Shown here: one piece after another, positions 8,807-16,674 of the stretch
How the letters are laid out: every line of letters begins with the position of its first letter
Numbering within the stretch: the first letter of the stretch is position 1
Notes under the pieces: model-generated
What the model was told of the DNA's origin: nothing
The model's database searches: none
The model's input: only the letters and a program-made list of their open reading frames with translations
Position numbers and translations under genes: made by a program
NCBI RefSeq assembly: GCF_010119935.1
Contig: NZ_CP048209.1
Span: 1,669,501-1,733,500 of the forward strand
Direction: 5' to 3'
DNA length: 64,000 nucleotides
Source: Paenibacillus lycopersici
GTDB taxonomy: Bacteria > Bacillota > Bacilli > Paenibacillales > Paenibacillaceae

Positions 8807-9550
8807 ATGAGATTGCAAGCCAAAGTCGCGATCGTCACGGGCGGAGCGAGCGGGATCGGCGAAGCGACGGTCCGATTGTTCGCGCAGGAAGGCGCGAAGG
8901 TCGTCATCGCCGATTTCTCCGATCGCGGACAGGAGGTAGCGGAGACGCTGAACGCGGAAGGCTTCGATGCGCTGTTCGTCAAGACCGACGTCACGAACGA
9001 AGAACAGGTTCGGCGCATGGTCGAGCAGACGGTCAGCCGCTATGGCCAGCTCGATATTCTGTTCGCGAACGCCGGAATCGCGAAAGACGCGCCTGCCGAC
9101 AGACTGGAGTCGGATGCATGGCAGCGCACGATCGACATTAATTTGACCGGCGTCTTCCTCTGCGACAAATACGCGATCAAGCAGATGCTGACGCAGGAGA
9201 ACGGGGGGACGATCGTCAACTGCGGTTCGATTCACAGCCATGTCGGCAAAGCCGGCGTCACGGCGTACGCGGCGGCGAAAGGCGGCGTGAAGCTGCTGAC
9301 CCAGTCGATCGGCGCGGATTACGCCGCGAAGGGCATTCGCGTCAATGCGATCTGCCCGGGCTACATCGATACCCCGCTGATCGGGCAAGTGCCGGATACC
9401 GTCAAGCAGCATCTGGTCGGCCTTCATCCGATGGGCAGGCTCGGCCGCCCGGAAGAGGTAGCCAAAGCCGTCTTGTTCCTTGCCAGCGACGATGCATCGT
9501 TCGTGACGGGAACGACGCTGATCGTCGACGGCGGGTATACGGCCGTTTGA
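8807..9550 (+). CDS. Short-chain dehydrogenase/reductase (SDR)
   Basis: Cytoplasmic classical SDR oxidoreductase, 247 residues. The cofactor motif TGGASGIG lies near residue 11, NAGIA marks the central strand, and the catalytic Ser-Tyr-Lys set is seen in NCGSIHS and YAAAKGG. The C-terminus ends in the usual VDGGYTAV. An in-frame TTG at 8804 directly precedes the ATG; I take the ATG, served by AAAGGAAG. It is isolated between two repeat-rich intergenic regions. Exact substrate (sugar, alcohol or acyl) cannot be assigned. Confidence 0.92.
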   Translation: MRLQAKVAIVTGGASGIGEATVRLFAQEGAKVVIADFSDRGQEVAETLNAEGFDALFVKTDVTNEEQVRRMVEQTVSRYGQLDILFANAGIAKDAPADRLESDAWQRTIDINLTGVFLCDKYAIKQMLTQENGGTIVNCGSIHSHVGKAGVTAYAAAKGGVKLLTQSIGADYAAKGIRVNAICPGYIDTPLIGQVPDTVKQHLVGLHPMGRLGRPEEVAKAVLFLASDDASFVTGTTLIVDGGYTAV

Positions 9551-9617
9551 CCGTAGCGGTGCGTTCGCGCCTCGAGCAGATGCGTCCGTGCATCCAACTT
9601 GCGACACTGAACGATTG

Positions 9618-9948
9618 CCGATCCGAGACCGATCAGGGACCATGCAGGGCCGATCCAAGACTGATCGAGGACCGAGTAAGAACCGATCGAAAATCGATCA
9701 GTGACCGTGCAAAGTCGATCAGAGGCCGATCGAAGGCCGAGCAAGACCGATCGAAAGCCGATCCAAGATCGATCAGTGACCGTAGAAGGCCATGCAAGAC
9801 CGACCAGTGACCGTAGAAGGCCATGCAAGACTGATCGAAAGCAAACCAATGACCGTGAAAGCCGACCAGAGACCATGCGAAGCCGATCAAAGGCCACGCA
9901 AACCGATCGAAAATCGACCAGTAACCGTGCAAAGCCGATCCATAAACG
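9618..9948. repeat. GATC-rich microrepeat with ~10.7-bp subunit and ~32-bp period
   Basis: About thirty degenerate copies of an 10-11 bp unit like CCGATCGAAGA run without interruption. GATC occurs 16 times. Ten of these form two series 11 bases apart, each stepping by 32-33 bases (9620, 9652, 9685, 9717, 9749 and 9631, 9663, 9696, 9728, 9760). The subunit therefore repeats close to the helical pitch of B-DNA. Several frames on both strands are open only because the repeat lacks stops; the ~32-bp period is not a multiple of three and no start context supports a gene. Confidence 0.85.
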
Positions 9949-9953
9949 CACAC

Positions 9954-9980
9954 AAAAAGCGGTGCTTGTTAGACACCGCT
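9954..9980 (-). terminator. Rho-independent terminator, leftward
   Basis: On the minus strand AGCGGTG and CACCGCT pair around a nine-base loop and are followed by five T residues (A run at 9954-9958 on the plus strand). It could end leftward transcripts arriving from xylR, although it lies some 440 bases beyond the xylR stop. Confidence 0.6.
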
Positions 9981-10050
9981 CAGGCTGGCGAGAAAGTTCG
10001 ACGCCGCATATGTCGCATTTAGTAAAGGATAGGATCCCCTCTAAGACCGA

Positions 10051-10228
10051 CGGACAGAGGTTCCGTTATTTTTGGCGATATCGGCTTTTGGGGCTGCGAA
10101 CGGACACAGGATCCGTTAAGGTCTCCGAATGACATCGAAAACAGGCTAATCAGCCGGTATAACGGATCTCCTGTCCGCGAGTACAAGAAAAAACGTCATC
10201 AAGCAGCGAATAACGGATTTCCTGTCCG
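10051..10228. repeat. Four copies of a dispersed CGGACA..GGATCCGTTA palindromic repeat
   Basis: Copies at about 10051-10070 and 10101-10118 read CGGACAnAGGnTCCGTTA. Copies at about 10160-10177 and 10211-10228 are inverted (TAACGGATnTCCTGTCCG). Each copy is itself partly palindromic (CGGA/TCCG). A fifth, divergent copy lies at 23783-23800. All five are intergenic. Confidence 0.75.
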
Positions 10229-10255
10229 CTTCCTTACATCGATGGACCTATCGTA

Positions 10256-10282
10256 AACCAGCCGTCATGAAGCGGGCTGGTT
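10256..10282. repeat. Perfect 8-bp inverted repeat between repeats and xylR
   Basis: AACCAGCC (10256-10263) pairs with GGCTGGTT (10275-10282) around an 11-base loop. On the minus strand it is downstream of xylR and followed by only three T residues, so it is at best a weak terminator. Confidence 0.35.
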
Positions 10283-10416
10283 CGTTCGAAACGGTACCAG
10301 CCGTCCATGCCACGCCTGAGCAGCGCCGACAGGATATGTTCGTGTTCCAGGACGCAGGCCGTCACGAGTCTGCTCGAAGCAGCTTATATGTTTCTCGACA
10401 ATCCGAGCGGCGCCTG

Positions 10417-11580
10417 TCAGACGCCGCTTCCTTTCATTTTGGACAAGAAAGCCGAAATCGCATAATATGCCGCTCCGCGCACGGCGGATTTCTCGCCCTG
10501 CTCGGCGAACAGAATGCTCAGCTTGCCGCGGTGATGCGCCAGCGCCCGGCGGTCGACGGTGCGCTGCAGGGCCGCTCCGATCCACGCTTCGGCGCGGCGC
10601 ATCTCGTTGCCGACGATGACGACGTCGGGATTGAACACGTTGACGATGTTCGCGATGCCGACGCCGAGCGCCTCCCCGATGTCGCCGAACAGGGCCAAGA
10701 CCGCGGCGTTGCCTTGGCCGGCCGCTTCCAGCAGGCCGTCAAGATCGTTATAGCCGAGCGGCGCTGCCTGTTCCAGCAGCGCGTTCTCCGACGCGTACAG
10801 CTCCCAGCAGCCTTGATTGCCGCAGCGGCACGGCTTGCCGTCCGCATAGATGGAGAGATGGCCGAGCTCGCCGGAGAAGCCGCCGGCTCCCTTGTACAGC
10901 TCCTTGTTCAGAATCATCCCCGTGCCGATGCCGATGCCGACGCTGACATAGATCTGATTGGCGATGCCGCGGCCCGCGCCGAAACGCTGTTCGCCCTGCG
11001 CGCCGGCGTTCGCCTCGTTGTCGATGGTGACGGGCACGCCGAAACGCTCTTCGACGATCGCGCGCAGCGGGACTTCCGACCAGGAGAGGTTGGGGGCGAA
11101 CAGGATCGCGCCGTCTTCGTTCACGAGTCCGGGTACGCCGATGCCGATGCCGACCAGACCGTACGGGCAGGCCGGGATTTGGCGGCGCAGGGATTCAATG
11201 CAGTCGAACAGCTGCGAGACGACCTGATCGACGGCATGCGTCCGCAGCGTCAGCCGGCGTTCGGCGACGACGGCGCCTTCCAGATCCGTCAGGATGCCGC
11301 GGATATAATTGACGCCGAGATCGATCCCGACGGCATAGCCCGAGCTTGCCCGGAACTGCAGCAGGTTCGGCTTGCGGCCGCCGCTGGACTCGCCCGGACC
11401 GAGATCGGCCACGAGATGATTGTCGATCAAATCCTGCACGAGGCTCGACACCGTCGCCTTGTTCAGCCCCGTCCGTTCGGATATTTGGGCCCGCGACAAC
11501 GGCGCGTAGCGGAGCACGGCGTCCAGCACGATGGCGGTATTCATTTTTTTGACGAGCGCCAAATCTCCGGTTTGCTTCAT
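10417..11580 (-). CDS. xylR: Xylose repressor XylR, ROK family
   Basis: Cytoplasmic repressor of the divergent xylAB operon, released from DNA by xylose. From the ATG at 11580 the product has 387 residues, matching the family, with AGGAAACG-type ribosome spacing; the longer frame to 11697 would run through the operator. An N-terminal winged HTH (LSRAQISERTGLNKATVSSL) is followed by the ROK sugar-binding domain, with the zinc-binding CRCGNQGCWE motif and the glycine-rich VGIDLG and GIGIGTGM loops. Its position back-to-back with xylA and the palindromic operator at 11681-11703 make XylR far more likely than NagC or a sugar kinase. Confidence 0.93.
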   Translation of the reverse strand: MKQTGDLALVKKMNTAIVLDAVLRYAPLSRAQISERTGLNKATVSSLVQDLIDNHLVADLGPGESSGGRKPNLLQFRASSGYAVGIDLGVNYIRGILTDLEGAVVAERRLTLRTHAVDQVVSQLFDCIESLRRQIPACPYGLVGIGIGVPGLVNEDGAILFAPNLSWSEVPLRAIVEERFGVPVTIDNEANAGAQGEQRFGAGRGIANQIYVSVGIGIGTGMILNKELYKGAGGFSGELGHLSIYADGKPCRCGNQGCWELYASENALLEQAAPLGYNDLDGLLEAAGQGNAAVLALFGDIGEALGVGIANIVNVFNPDVVIVGNEMRRAEAWIGAALQRTVDRRALAHHRGKLSILFAEQGEKSAVRGAAYYAISAFLSKMKGSGV

Positions 11581-11680
11581 GATTCTGTCGTTTCCTCCGG
11601 TTTGCCTCAATAGTATGGGTACGATTGTACCACGTGCCGAAGCAGGATTCCATAGAAGAACGGCACCAGAAAAAAACTTT

Positions 11681-11703
11681 CTTTGTTTACTAGACAAACA
11701 AAG
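11681..11703 (+). promoter_or_regulatory. XylR operator
   Basis: CTTTGTTT (11681-11688) and AAACAAAG (11696-11703) form a perfect inverted repeat with a 7-base spacer in the xylR-xylA gap. This agrees with the TTTGTTT/AAACAAA character of known Bacillus XylR operators. It overlaps the -35 element of the xylA promoter, so a bound repressor would block polymerase. Confidence 0.8.
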
Positions 11704-11720
11704 TCTCGCGATGCTAGAAT
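11691..11720 (+). promoter_or_regulatory. Probable sigma-A promoter of xylAB
   Basis: TAGACA (11691-11696) and TAGAAT (11715-11720) are spaced by 18 bases, each differing from consensus by a base or two. The -35 lies inside the XylR operator and a cre-like site starts just after the -10, a layout expected of a xylose-induced, glucose-repressed operon. Confidence 0.65.
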
Positions 11721-11725
11721 AGCCG

Positions 11726-11739
11726 TAAGAACGTTTTCA
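11726..11739 (+). promoter_or_regulatory. cre-like CcpA site in xylAB leader
   Basis: TAAGAACGTTTTCA differs from the cre consensus TGWNANCGNTNWCA at one position. It lies directly downstream of the -10 of the xylA promoter, where CcpA acts as a roadblock in other Bacillales xyl operons. Confidence 0.55.
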
Positions 11740-11833
11740 CAATGAATCGCCGTACGTGCCGGAGACAAGCCCGCCTCGCCGGGAACGCGTCTCGAGCACG
11801 CGGCCAAAACCTTTTCTGGAGGGATCTTATTTC

Positions 11834-13147
11834 ATGACTTACTTCAAAAACATCGACAAAATCGCATTCGAAGGCAAAGGCTCCGACAACCCGCTTGCAT
11901 TCAAACACTACAACCCGCAAGAGGTTGTCCTCGGCAAGACGATGGAAGAGCATCTGCGTTTCGCAATTGCTTACTGGCATACGTTCACGGGCGCGGGCTC
12001 CGATCCGTTCGGCGTCGGCACGGCCGTTCGCGCTTGGGACAGCGCAAGCGGAATGGATCAAGCGAAAATGCGCGTCGAAGCGAACTTCGAGTTCCTGAGC
12101 AAAATCGGCGTTCCTTATTACTGTTTCCACGACCGGGACATCGCGCCTGAAGGCAGCACGCTTGCCGAAACGAATAAGAATCTCGACGTGATCGTCGACC
12201 TGCTCGAGCAAGGCATGAAGGACACGGGCGCGAAGCTGCTGTGGAACACGGCGAACATGTTCACAAACCCGCGCTTCGTACACGGCGCCGGCACGACTTC
12301 CAACGCCGACGTATTCGCCTATGCGGGCGCACAGCTGAAGAAGAGCCTTGAAGTCGGCAAACGTCTCGGCGCCGAGAACTACGTGTTCTGGGGCGGCCGC
12401 GAAGGCTACGAATCGCTGCTCAACACGGACATGGCGCTTGAGCTGGACAACCTGGCGCGCCTGCTGCACATGGCTGTCGCTTACGCGAAAGAAATCAATT
12501 TCGGCGCTCAATTCCTGATCGAGCCGAAGCCGAAAGAGCCGACGAAGCACCAGTACGACTTCGACGCGGCAACGACGATCTCGTTCCTGCAGAAGTACGG
12601 CCTGAAAGACCGCTTCAAACTCAACCTGGAAGCCAACCATGCGACGCTGGCCGGCCACACGTTCGAGCACGAAATCCGCGTAGCCGCAATCAACGGCATG
12701 CTCGGCTCCCTCGACGCGAACCAGGGCGACCTGCTGCTCGGCTGGGATACGGACGAATTCCCGACCGATATCGTCTCCACGACGCTTACGATGTTCGAAG
12801 TGCTTAAAGCCGGCGGCATCGGCAAGGGCGGCGTCAACTTCGACGCCAAAGTACGCCGCGGCTCCTTCGAAGACGTGGACCTGTTCCTGGCGCATATCGC
12901 GGGCATGGACACGTACGCTTGGGGCTTGAAAGCAGCTGCGAAGCTGATCGAAGAGCGCGTCCTCGACAACATCGTCGAAAACCGCTACCGCAGCTTCAAA
13001 GAAGGCATCGGCGCAGAGATCGTATCCGGCAAAGCGACGCTGGCGTCGCTGGAGCAGTACGCGCTGAACAACAACGCGATCAAGAACGAATCCGGCCGCG
13101 TGGAACGCATTCGTCTGCAGCTGAACGAAGTTATTTTCAGCGTATAG
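11834..13147 (+). CDS. xylA: Xylose isomerase
   Basis: Cytoplasmic enzyme that interconverts D-xylose and D-xylulose, first step of xylose use. The 437-residue length is typical. Catalytic and metal-binding blocks are visible: [12 protein letters not shown] with the catalytic His, [44 protein letters not shown] and [10 protein letters not shown], whose acidic residues bind two divalent metal ions. The start at 11834 is preferred over an in-frame ATG at 11756 because it has TGGAGGG upstream and gives the usual N-terminus. It is followed 13 bases later by xylB. Confidence 0.98.
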   Translation: MTYFKNIDKIAFEGKGSDNPLAFKHYNPQEVVLGKTMEEHLRFAIAYWHTFTGAGSDPFGVGTAVRAWDSASGMDQAKMRVEANFEFLSKIGVPYYCFHDRDIAPEGSTLAETNKNLDVIVDLLEQGMKDTGAKLLWNTANMFTNPRFVHGAGTTSNADVFAYAGAQLKKSLEVGKRLGAENYVFWGGREGYESLLNTDMALELDNLARLLHMAVAYAKEINFGAQFLIEPKPKEPTKHQYDFDAATTISFLQKYGLKDRFKLNLEANHATLAGHTFEHEIRVAAINGMLGSLDANQGDLLLGWDTDEFPTDIVSTTLTMFEVLKAGGIGKGGVNFDAKVRRGSFEDVDLFLAHIAGMDTYAWGLKAAAKLIEERVLDNIVENRYRSFKEGIGAEIVSGKATLASLEQYALNNNAIKNESGRVERIRLQLNEVIFSV

Positions 13148-13160
13148 GAGGCCCTATTTC

Positions 13161-14663
13161 ATGTCATACGTCATCGGCGTCGACTTAGGCACAAGCGCGG
13201 TGAAGGTGCTGCTTCTGGACAGAAGCGGCACGGTCGCCGCCGAAGCATCGCGGGACTATCCGCTGTTTCACGAGCATTCCGGCTGGAGCGAGCAGCGTCC
13301 GGACGACTGGGTGAACGGGACGATCGAAGCGATCCGCGAACTGACGGCGAAGGCCGGGATTTCCGCGGACGCGATCGAAGGACTGAGCTTCTCCGGCCAG
13401 ATGCACGGCCTCGTGCTGCTGGACGCGGAAGGCAATCCCGTGCGCAACGCGATTCTCTGGAACGATACCCGCACGACCGCGGAATGCCGCGAGATCGAAG
13501 CGCAGCTCGGCCGTGAGCGGCTGCTCACGATCACGCGCAATCCGGCGCTGGAAGGCTTCACGCTGCCGAAGATTATGTGGGTGCGCAAGCATGAGCCCGA
13601 CGTCTTCGCGAAGGCGGTTTCCTTCCTGCTGCCGAAAGATTACGTGCGCTACCGGCTGACGGGCGCGCTGCATATGGATTATTCCGATGCGGCGGGCACG
13701 CTGCTGCTGGACGTGGCGAACAAACGGTGGAGCAGCGAGGTGCTCGAGGCGGTATCGCTTCCGGCATCGTTCGCGCCGCCGCTCGTGGAATCCCACGCGC
13801 TGACGGGCACGCTTCTGCCGGAGCAGGCTGCGGCCGCAGGACTGAACGCAGGCACGAAAGTGTTCGCGGGCGGCGCGGACAACGCTTGCGGCGCAATCGG
13901 CGCGGGCATCCTGAAGGAAGGACTGACGATGTGCAGCATCGGCACGTCCGGCGTTATTCTCTCGTACGAAGAGACGAGCGCGAACGATTTCCGCGGCAAA
14001 GTGCATTTCTTCAACCACGGCAAGGAGAACGCGTTCTACGCGATGGGCGTTACGCTGGCCGCGGGCTACAGTCTCAGCTGGTTCAAGCAGACGTTCGCCA
14101 AGGGCGAATCGTTCGACGAGCTGCTGCAGGGCGTCGGCGACGTGGCGCCGGGCGCGAAAGGGCTGCTGTTCACGCCGTACATCGTCGGCGAGCGGACGCC
14201 GCATGCGGATTCCGTCATTCGCGGCAGCTTCATCGGCATCGACGGCGCGCATGAGCGGAAGCATTTCGCGCGCGCGGTCATGGAAGGCATTACGTTCTCG
14301 CTGAACGAATCGGTCGCGATGTTCCGCGAAGCCGGCAAGACGGTCGACACGATCATCTCGATCGGCGGAGGCGCGTCCAATCCGGTGTGGCTGCAGATGC
14401 AGGCGGATATTTTCGATGCGGACGTCGTTTCCCTGGAGAACGAGCAGGGGCCGGGCCTCGGCGCGGCCATGCTGGCGGCTTACGGCTGCGGCTGGTTCGA
14501 CAGCCTGGAAGCGTGCGCGGAGCTGTTCGTCAAGCGCGCTTCCGTGTACAAGCCGAATCCGGCGGCGGTGGACGCGTACAGCGGCCTGTTCCGGATTTAT
14601 CAAGAGGTGTACGCGGCGACGCGGACATTGAACGAAGGGCTTCAAGCATACCGCAATTCGTAA
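13161..14663 (+). CDS. xylB: Xylulokinase
   Basis: Cytoplasmic FGGY-family kinase that phosphorylates D-xylulose to xylulose 5-phosphate for the pentose phosphate pathway. Length 500 residues, as expected. The N-terminal phosphate loop GVDLGTSAVK, the substrate block SGQMHGLVLLD, WNDTRT, the nucleotide-binding TIGTSGVI-type segment and the C-terminal IGGGASNPVWLQMQADIF are all present. The ATG follows TAGGAGG with normal spacing, 13 bases after xylA, so the two are co-transcribed from the XylR-controlled promoter. Confidence 0.97.
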   Translation: MSYVIGVDLGTSAVKVLLLDRSGTVAAEASRDYPLFHEHSGWSEQRPDDWVNGTIEAIRELTAKAGISADAIEGLSFSGQMHGLVLLDAEGNPVRNAILWNDTRTTAECREIEAQLGRERLLTITRNPALEGFTLPKIMWVRKHEPDVFAKAVSFLLPKDYVRYRLTGALHMDYSDAAGTLLLDVANKRWSSEVLEAVSLPASFAPPLVESHALTGTLLPEQAAAAGLNAGTKVFAGGADNACGAIGAGILKEGLTMCSIGTSGVILSYEETSANDFRGKVHFFNHGKENAFYAMGVTLAAGYSLSWFKQTFAKGESFDELLQGVGDVAPGAKGLLFTPYIVGERTPHADSVIRGSFIGIDGAHERKHFARAVMEGITFSLNESVAMFREAGKTVDTIISIGGGASNPVWLQMQADIFDADVVSLENEQGPGLGAAMLAAYGCGWFDSLEACAELFVKRASVYKPNPAAVDAYSGLFRIYQEVYAATRTLNEGLQAYRNS

Positions 14664-14698
14664 TCATCATTCGGCGTATTCCGCCGCACTGGCTCATG

Positions 14699-14732
14699 AC
14701 CGTTTCCCTGCTTGGCGGGGAAACGGTTCTTT
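14699..14732 (+). terminator. Terminator of xylAB
   Basis: ACCGTTTCCC (14699-14708) pairs perfectly with GGGAAACGGT (14718-14727) around a nine-base loop, followed by TTCTTT. It lies about 35 bases after the xylB stop codon. Confidence 0.85.
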
Positions 14733-14774
14733 GTGCTGCGACGACCTCGCAGAACCGTCGCAGCACAAAGAACC
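14725..14774. repeat. Perfect 19-bp inverted repeat overlapping the xylAB terminator tail
   Basis: The 19 bases at 14725-14743 (containing TTTGTGCTGCGACG) are exactly complementary to 14756-14774, with a 12-base loop. The left arm shares the last stem bases and the T-tract of the terminator hairpin just upstream, so the two structures compete. Confidence 0.85.
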
Positions 14775-14965
14775 GGCGCGGACCCCGCGGAACTGTCGCG
14801 GAACCCCGCCGAGCTGCCGCGGAAGTCCGCCGCACCGGCGCCGAGCCCCGTGGAGCTGCCGCGAAACCGCGCCGAGCTGCCGCGAAACCCTGCCGCACCG
14901 GCGCCGAACCCTTGCGGGGGCTTCGCTGAACTTGCGCGGCTATGCCGCGGCGCTGCCGCGGTCAT
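14772..14965. repeat. GC-rich 21-bp tandem repeat with 10/11-bp half-units
   Basis: Degenerate units of the type ACCCCGCCGA + GCTGCCGCGGA alternate 10 and 11 bases. GCTGCCGC-type blocks lie at 14792, 14813, 14855 and 14876, all multiples of 21 apart, and ACCGGCGCCGA blocks at 14834 and 14897 are 63 apart. Because 21 is divisible by three the repeat opens a reading frame (AELPRNP-like), but it lacks a convincing start and runs antisense into the next gene, so I do not call it coding. Confidence 0.8.
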
Positions 14966-14974
14966 GAAGCACGA

Positions 14975-15008
14975 AACCTCCATCTCCGCAGAAGCGGAAA
15001 TGGAGGTT
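14975..15008. terminator. Strong hairpin terminator of the PAS-HTH gene
   Basis: AACCTCCAT and GCGGA blocks form a 15-bp stem with one mismatch (14975-14989 with 14994-15008) and an AGAA loop. It lies about 50 bases beyond the stop of the minus-strand gene at 15057. T residues follow on the plus strand (GGTTTT), and weaker ones on the minus strand, so it may act in both directions. Confidence 0.6.
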
Positions 15009-15056
15009 CGGGTAGGTTTTAATGGAAGGTTTTATAATGGAAACGGGATAGGAAGA

Positions 15057-16019
15057 TTAGTGATAAGGCCCCCACAGATCGTTCATCGAAACGCCCAGCT
15101 CGTCGGCGATCAATTTCGCGGTGAGCCGATGCGGCCTTTTGATTTTGCCGTTGCGGATGTTGGAGATGGTCGTGAGCGAGATTTTCGTATTCTCGGCCAA
15201 TTGGGTGACGGACATTCGCTTCTCCAGCATGAGCAGCCGCAGCTTGAAGGAGGCGTCCGCCGGATCGCCGGCGCTGACGGACGAATTGGCGGTTGGCATA
15301 TCTGCTTGTGCCATGTCGGTGCCGTCGGCGGGCTCCATCTCCAACACGACGATGGCGCAGCACCGGTACGAGCCGTCGCCGTTATAGAATGGCTTTACGA
15401 TGGAGTGAGTATGAAATCGGTCCTGGAACAGCTGCAGCAGGAAACGGAATTCGCCGGTCTCCCTGCTGGCGCGCAAGGCAAGCAGCTGCTCGCGCACGCG
15501 GGCCCGGTCCTGCTCGACGACGAACTGATCGCATTTCAAGCGGGAAAGCTCCAGACGGTCGTATTGAATCGGGGTATGGTAATGGCGCATGCCCACGATG
15601 GTATCGGCCGTCGTCAGCAGCATGGAGGCGACGATGCGGCGTTCGCAGACTTGATCCTCGATCCATTTATGCTCCGACCGGTCGCGGATCGTCACCATCA
15701 GGACGGCGTTGTTCGGATCCGACACGCACTTGGCGTGAAGCTCGCAGAATTGCGGTTCCGAATGCGGCCAAGTAAAATACGACTCCGCATACGCCTCCCG
15801 GGATTCGGGGGTGATAGAGCTGCACAAGCGATCGATGATCGGCCACAGCGGGCTTGCGCCATGTGCCGGAAGCGAGGCAAGCTCCCGCCCGATCAGCTCG
15901 TCGGCGCCGAAGCCCGTCATGATATGGAAAGCGGAGCTGCATGCATGAATAATCCGGCTATCGGAATTGCAGCGAACGATGATTACGGCATCAGAAGAAT
16001 GAGCGAAGAAGTTCATCAT
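15057..16019 (-). CDS. PAS-domain regulator with C-terminal XRE-type helix-turn-helix
   Basis: Predicted cytoplasmic regulator of 320 residues. Residues ~5-115 look like a PAS sensor fold (SSDAVIIVRCNSDSRIIHAC, FHIMTGFGADELIGRELASL). Residues ~120-235 may form a second PAS-like segment (CCAIVVLEME). The C-terminal ~60 residues are a Cro/CI-type DNA-binding domain (MSVTQLAENTKISLTTISNI, GKIKRPHRLTAKLIADELGV). No membrane segments or kinase domain are present. The ATG pair at 16019/16016 is served by GAGGAG. It is a single gene. Co-factor and targets are unknown. A PAS sensor placed before an XRE domain is less common than the LuxR or sigma-54 combinations. Confidence 0.8.
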   Translation of the reverse strand: MMNFFAHSSDAVIIVRCNSDSRIIHACSSAFHIMTGFGADELIGRELASLPAHGASPLWPIIDRLCSSITPESREAYAESYFTWPHSEPQFCELHAKCVSDPNNAVLMVTIRDRSEHKWIEDQVCERRIVASMLLTTADTIVGMRHYHTPIQYDRLELSRLKCDQFVVEQDRARVREQLLALRASRETGEFRFLLQLFQDRFHTHSIVKPFYNGDGSYRCCAIVVLEMEPADGTDMAQADMPTANSSVSAGDPADASFKLRLLMLEKRMSVTQLAENTKISLTTISNIRNGKIKRPHRLTAKLIADELGVSMNDLWGPYH

Positions 16020-16190
16020 TTCTACAGCTCCTCTGGATGAGTTGTCCCCCCATTATAGCACAGCGCGCAGCGCCGTAAATGAAGTTTGATTCGCCACGCG
16101 GCCGTCTCGTCCGGCGCCGGTATGACGTGCGGAGGAAACGGGTACGCTAACCGGGCATGGAATAATTTTACCGCAAAGGGTGTGCCCGCA

Positions 16191-16592
16191 ATGCAAAACG
16201 ATACAGCGTTATTGTTTCAATTCGCCGATCCCCGCACGGCATCGATGGCAAGCGGAACGTTCGAAGAGCTCGGCTACGATCCCGTGATCCAGCAGGGGAA
16301 CGAGGTCCATATTCATTTGCGCAGCGACGACCTGACGTCGGCATTGGAGATCGCGCAATCGCACGGCGGCCAGCTGGCCGTGGAATCGTCCATTCCCGAT
16401 ATTCAGCTGACGAACGAGGCGTATCGGATGGAAAATATCGCGATTCCGGCCCATGTCGTGAACGAGGACTGGATCTCGCAGGAAGAGACGGAGCCTGGCC
16501 TGCAGAATCGCGACGACGATGCGCCGGCGGCAGACGAGTTTTTCCCGGACGACGGCTCGTACGGCTACTTCTCGGGCGACGTCCATAGTTGA
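16191..16592 (+). CDS. Conserved hypothetical protein, small, acidic
   Basis: 133 residues, not assigned to a named family. The N-terminal ~75 residues (TALLFQFADPRTASMASGTF, EELGYDP, VHIHLRSDDLTSALEIAQSH) have the alternating strand-helix pattern of a small ferredoxin-like fold. The C-terminal 40 residues are strongly acidic and end in GYFSGDVHS. No signal peptide or membrane segment. I chose the ATG at 16191; an upstream in-frame ATG at 16086 would add a segment without protein character. It stands alone between the PAS regulator and a gap. Confidence 0.7.
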   Translation: MQNDTALLFQFADPRTASMASGTFEELGYDPVIQQGNEVHIHLRSDDLTSALEIAQSHGGQLAVESSIPDIQLTNEAYRMENIAIPAHVVNEDWISQEETEPGLQNRDDDAPAADEFFPDDGSYGYFSGDVHS

Positions 16593-16674
16593 AGCGCCGG
16601 CGGGCTGACCGGCGGCGTCCGTCAGGTCAGCCTATAAGGTGTACGTTATTCCGGCATGCTCAGCACCTATCGAG

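Noticed and set aside
9424-10132. Several open frames on both strands in the GATC-rich repeat
   Set aside because: Frames are open only because the repeat lacks stop codons; no ribosome site, and the ~32-bp period breaks any amino-acid periodicity.
13185-14645. 486-codon minus-strand frame opposite xylB
   Set aside because: Antisense shadow; xylB is a full-length FGGY kinase.
14712-16040. 442-codon open frame on the plus strand after xylB
   Set aside because: It starts inside the terminator region, owes its first part to the 21-bp repeat, and then runs antisense through the PAS-HTH gene, whose protein sequence is far more convincing.
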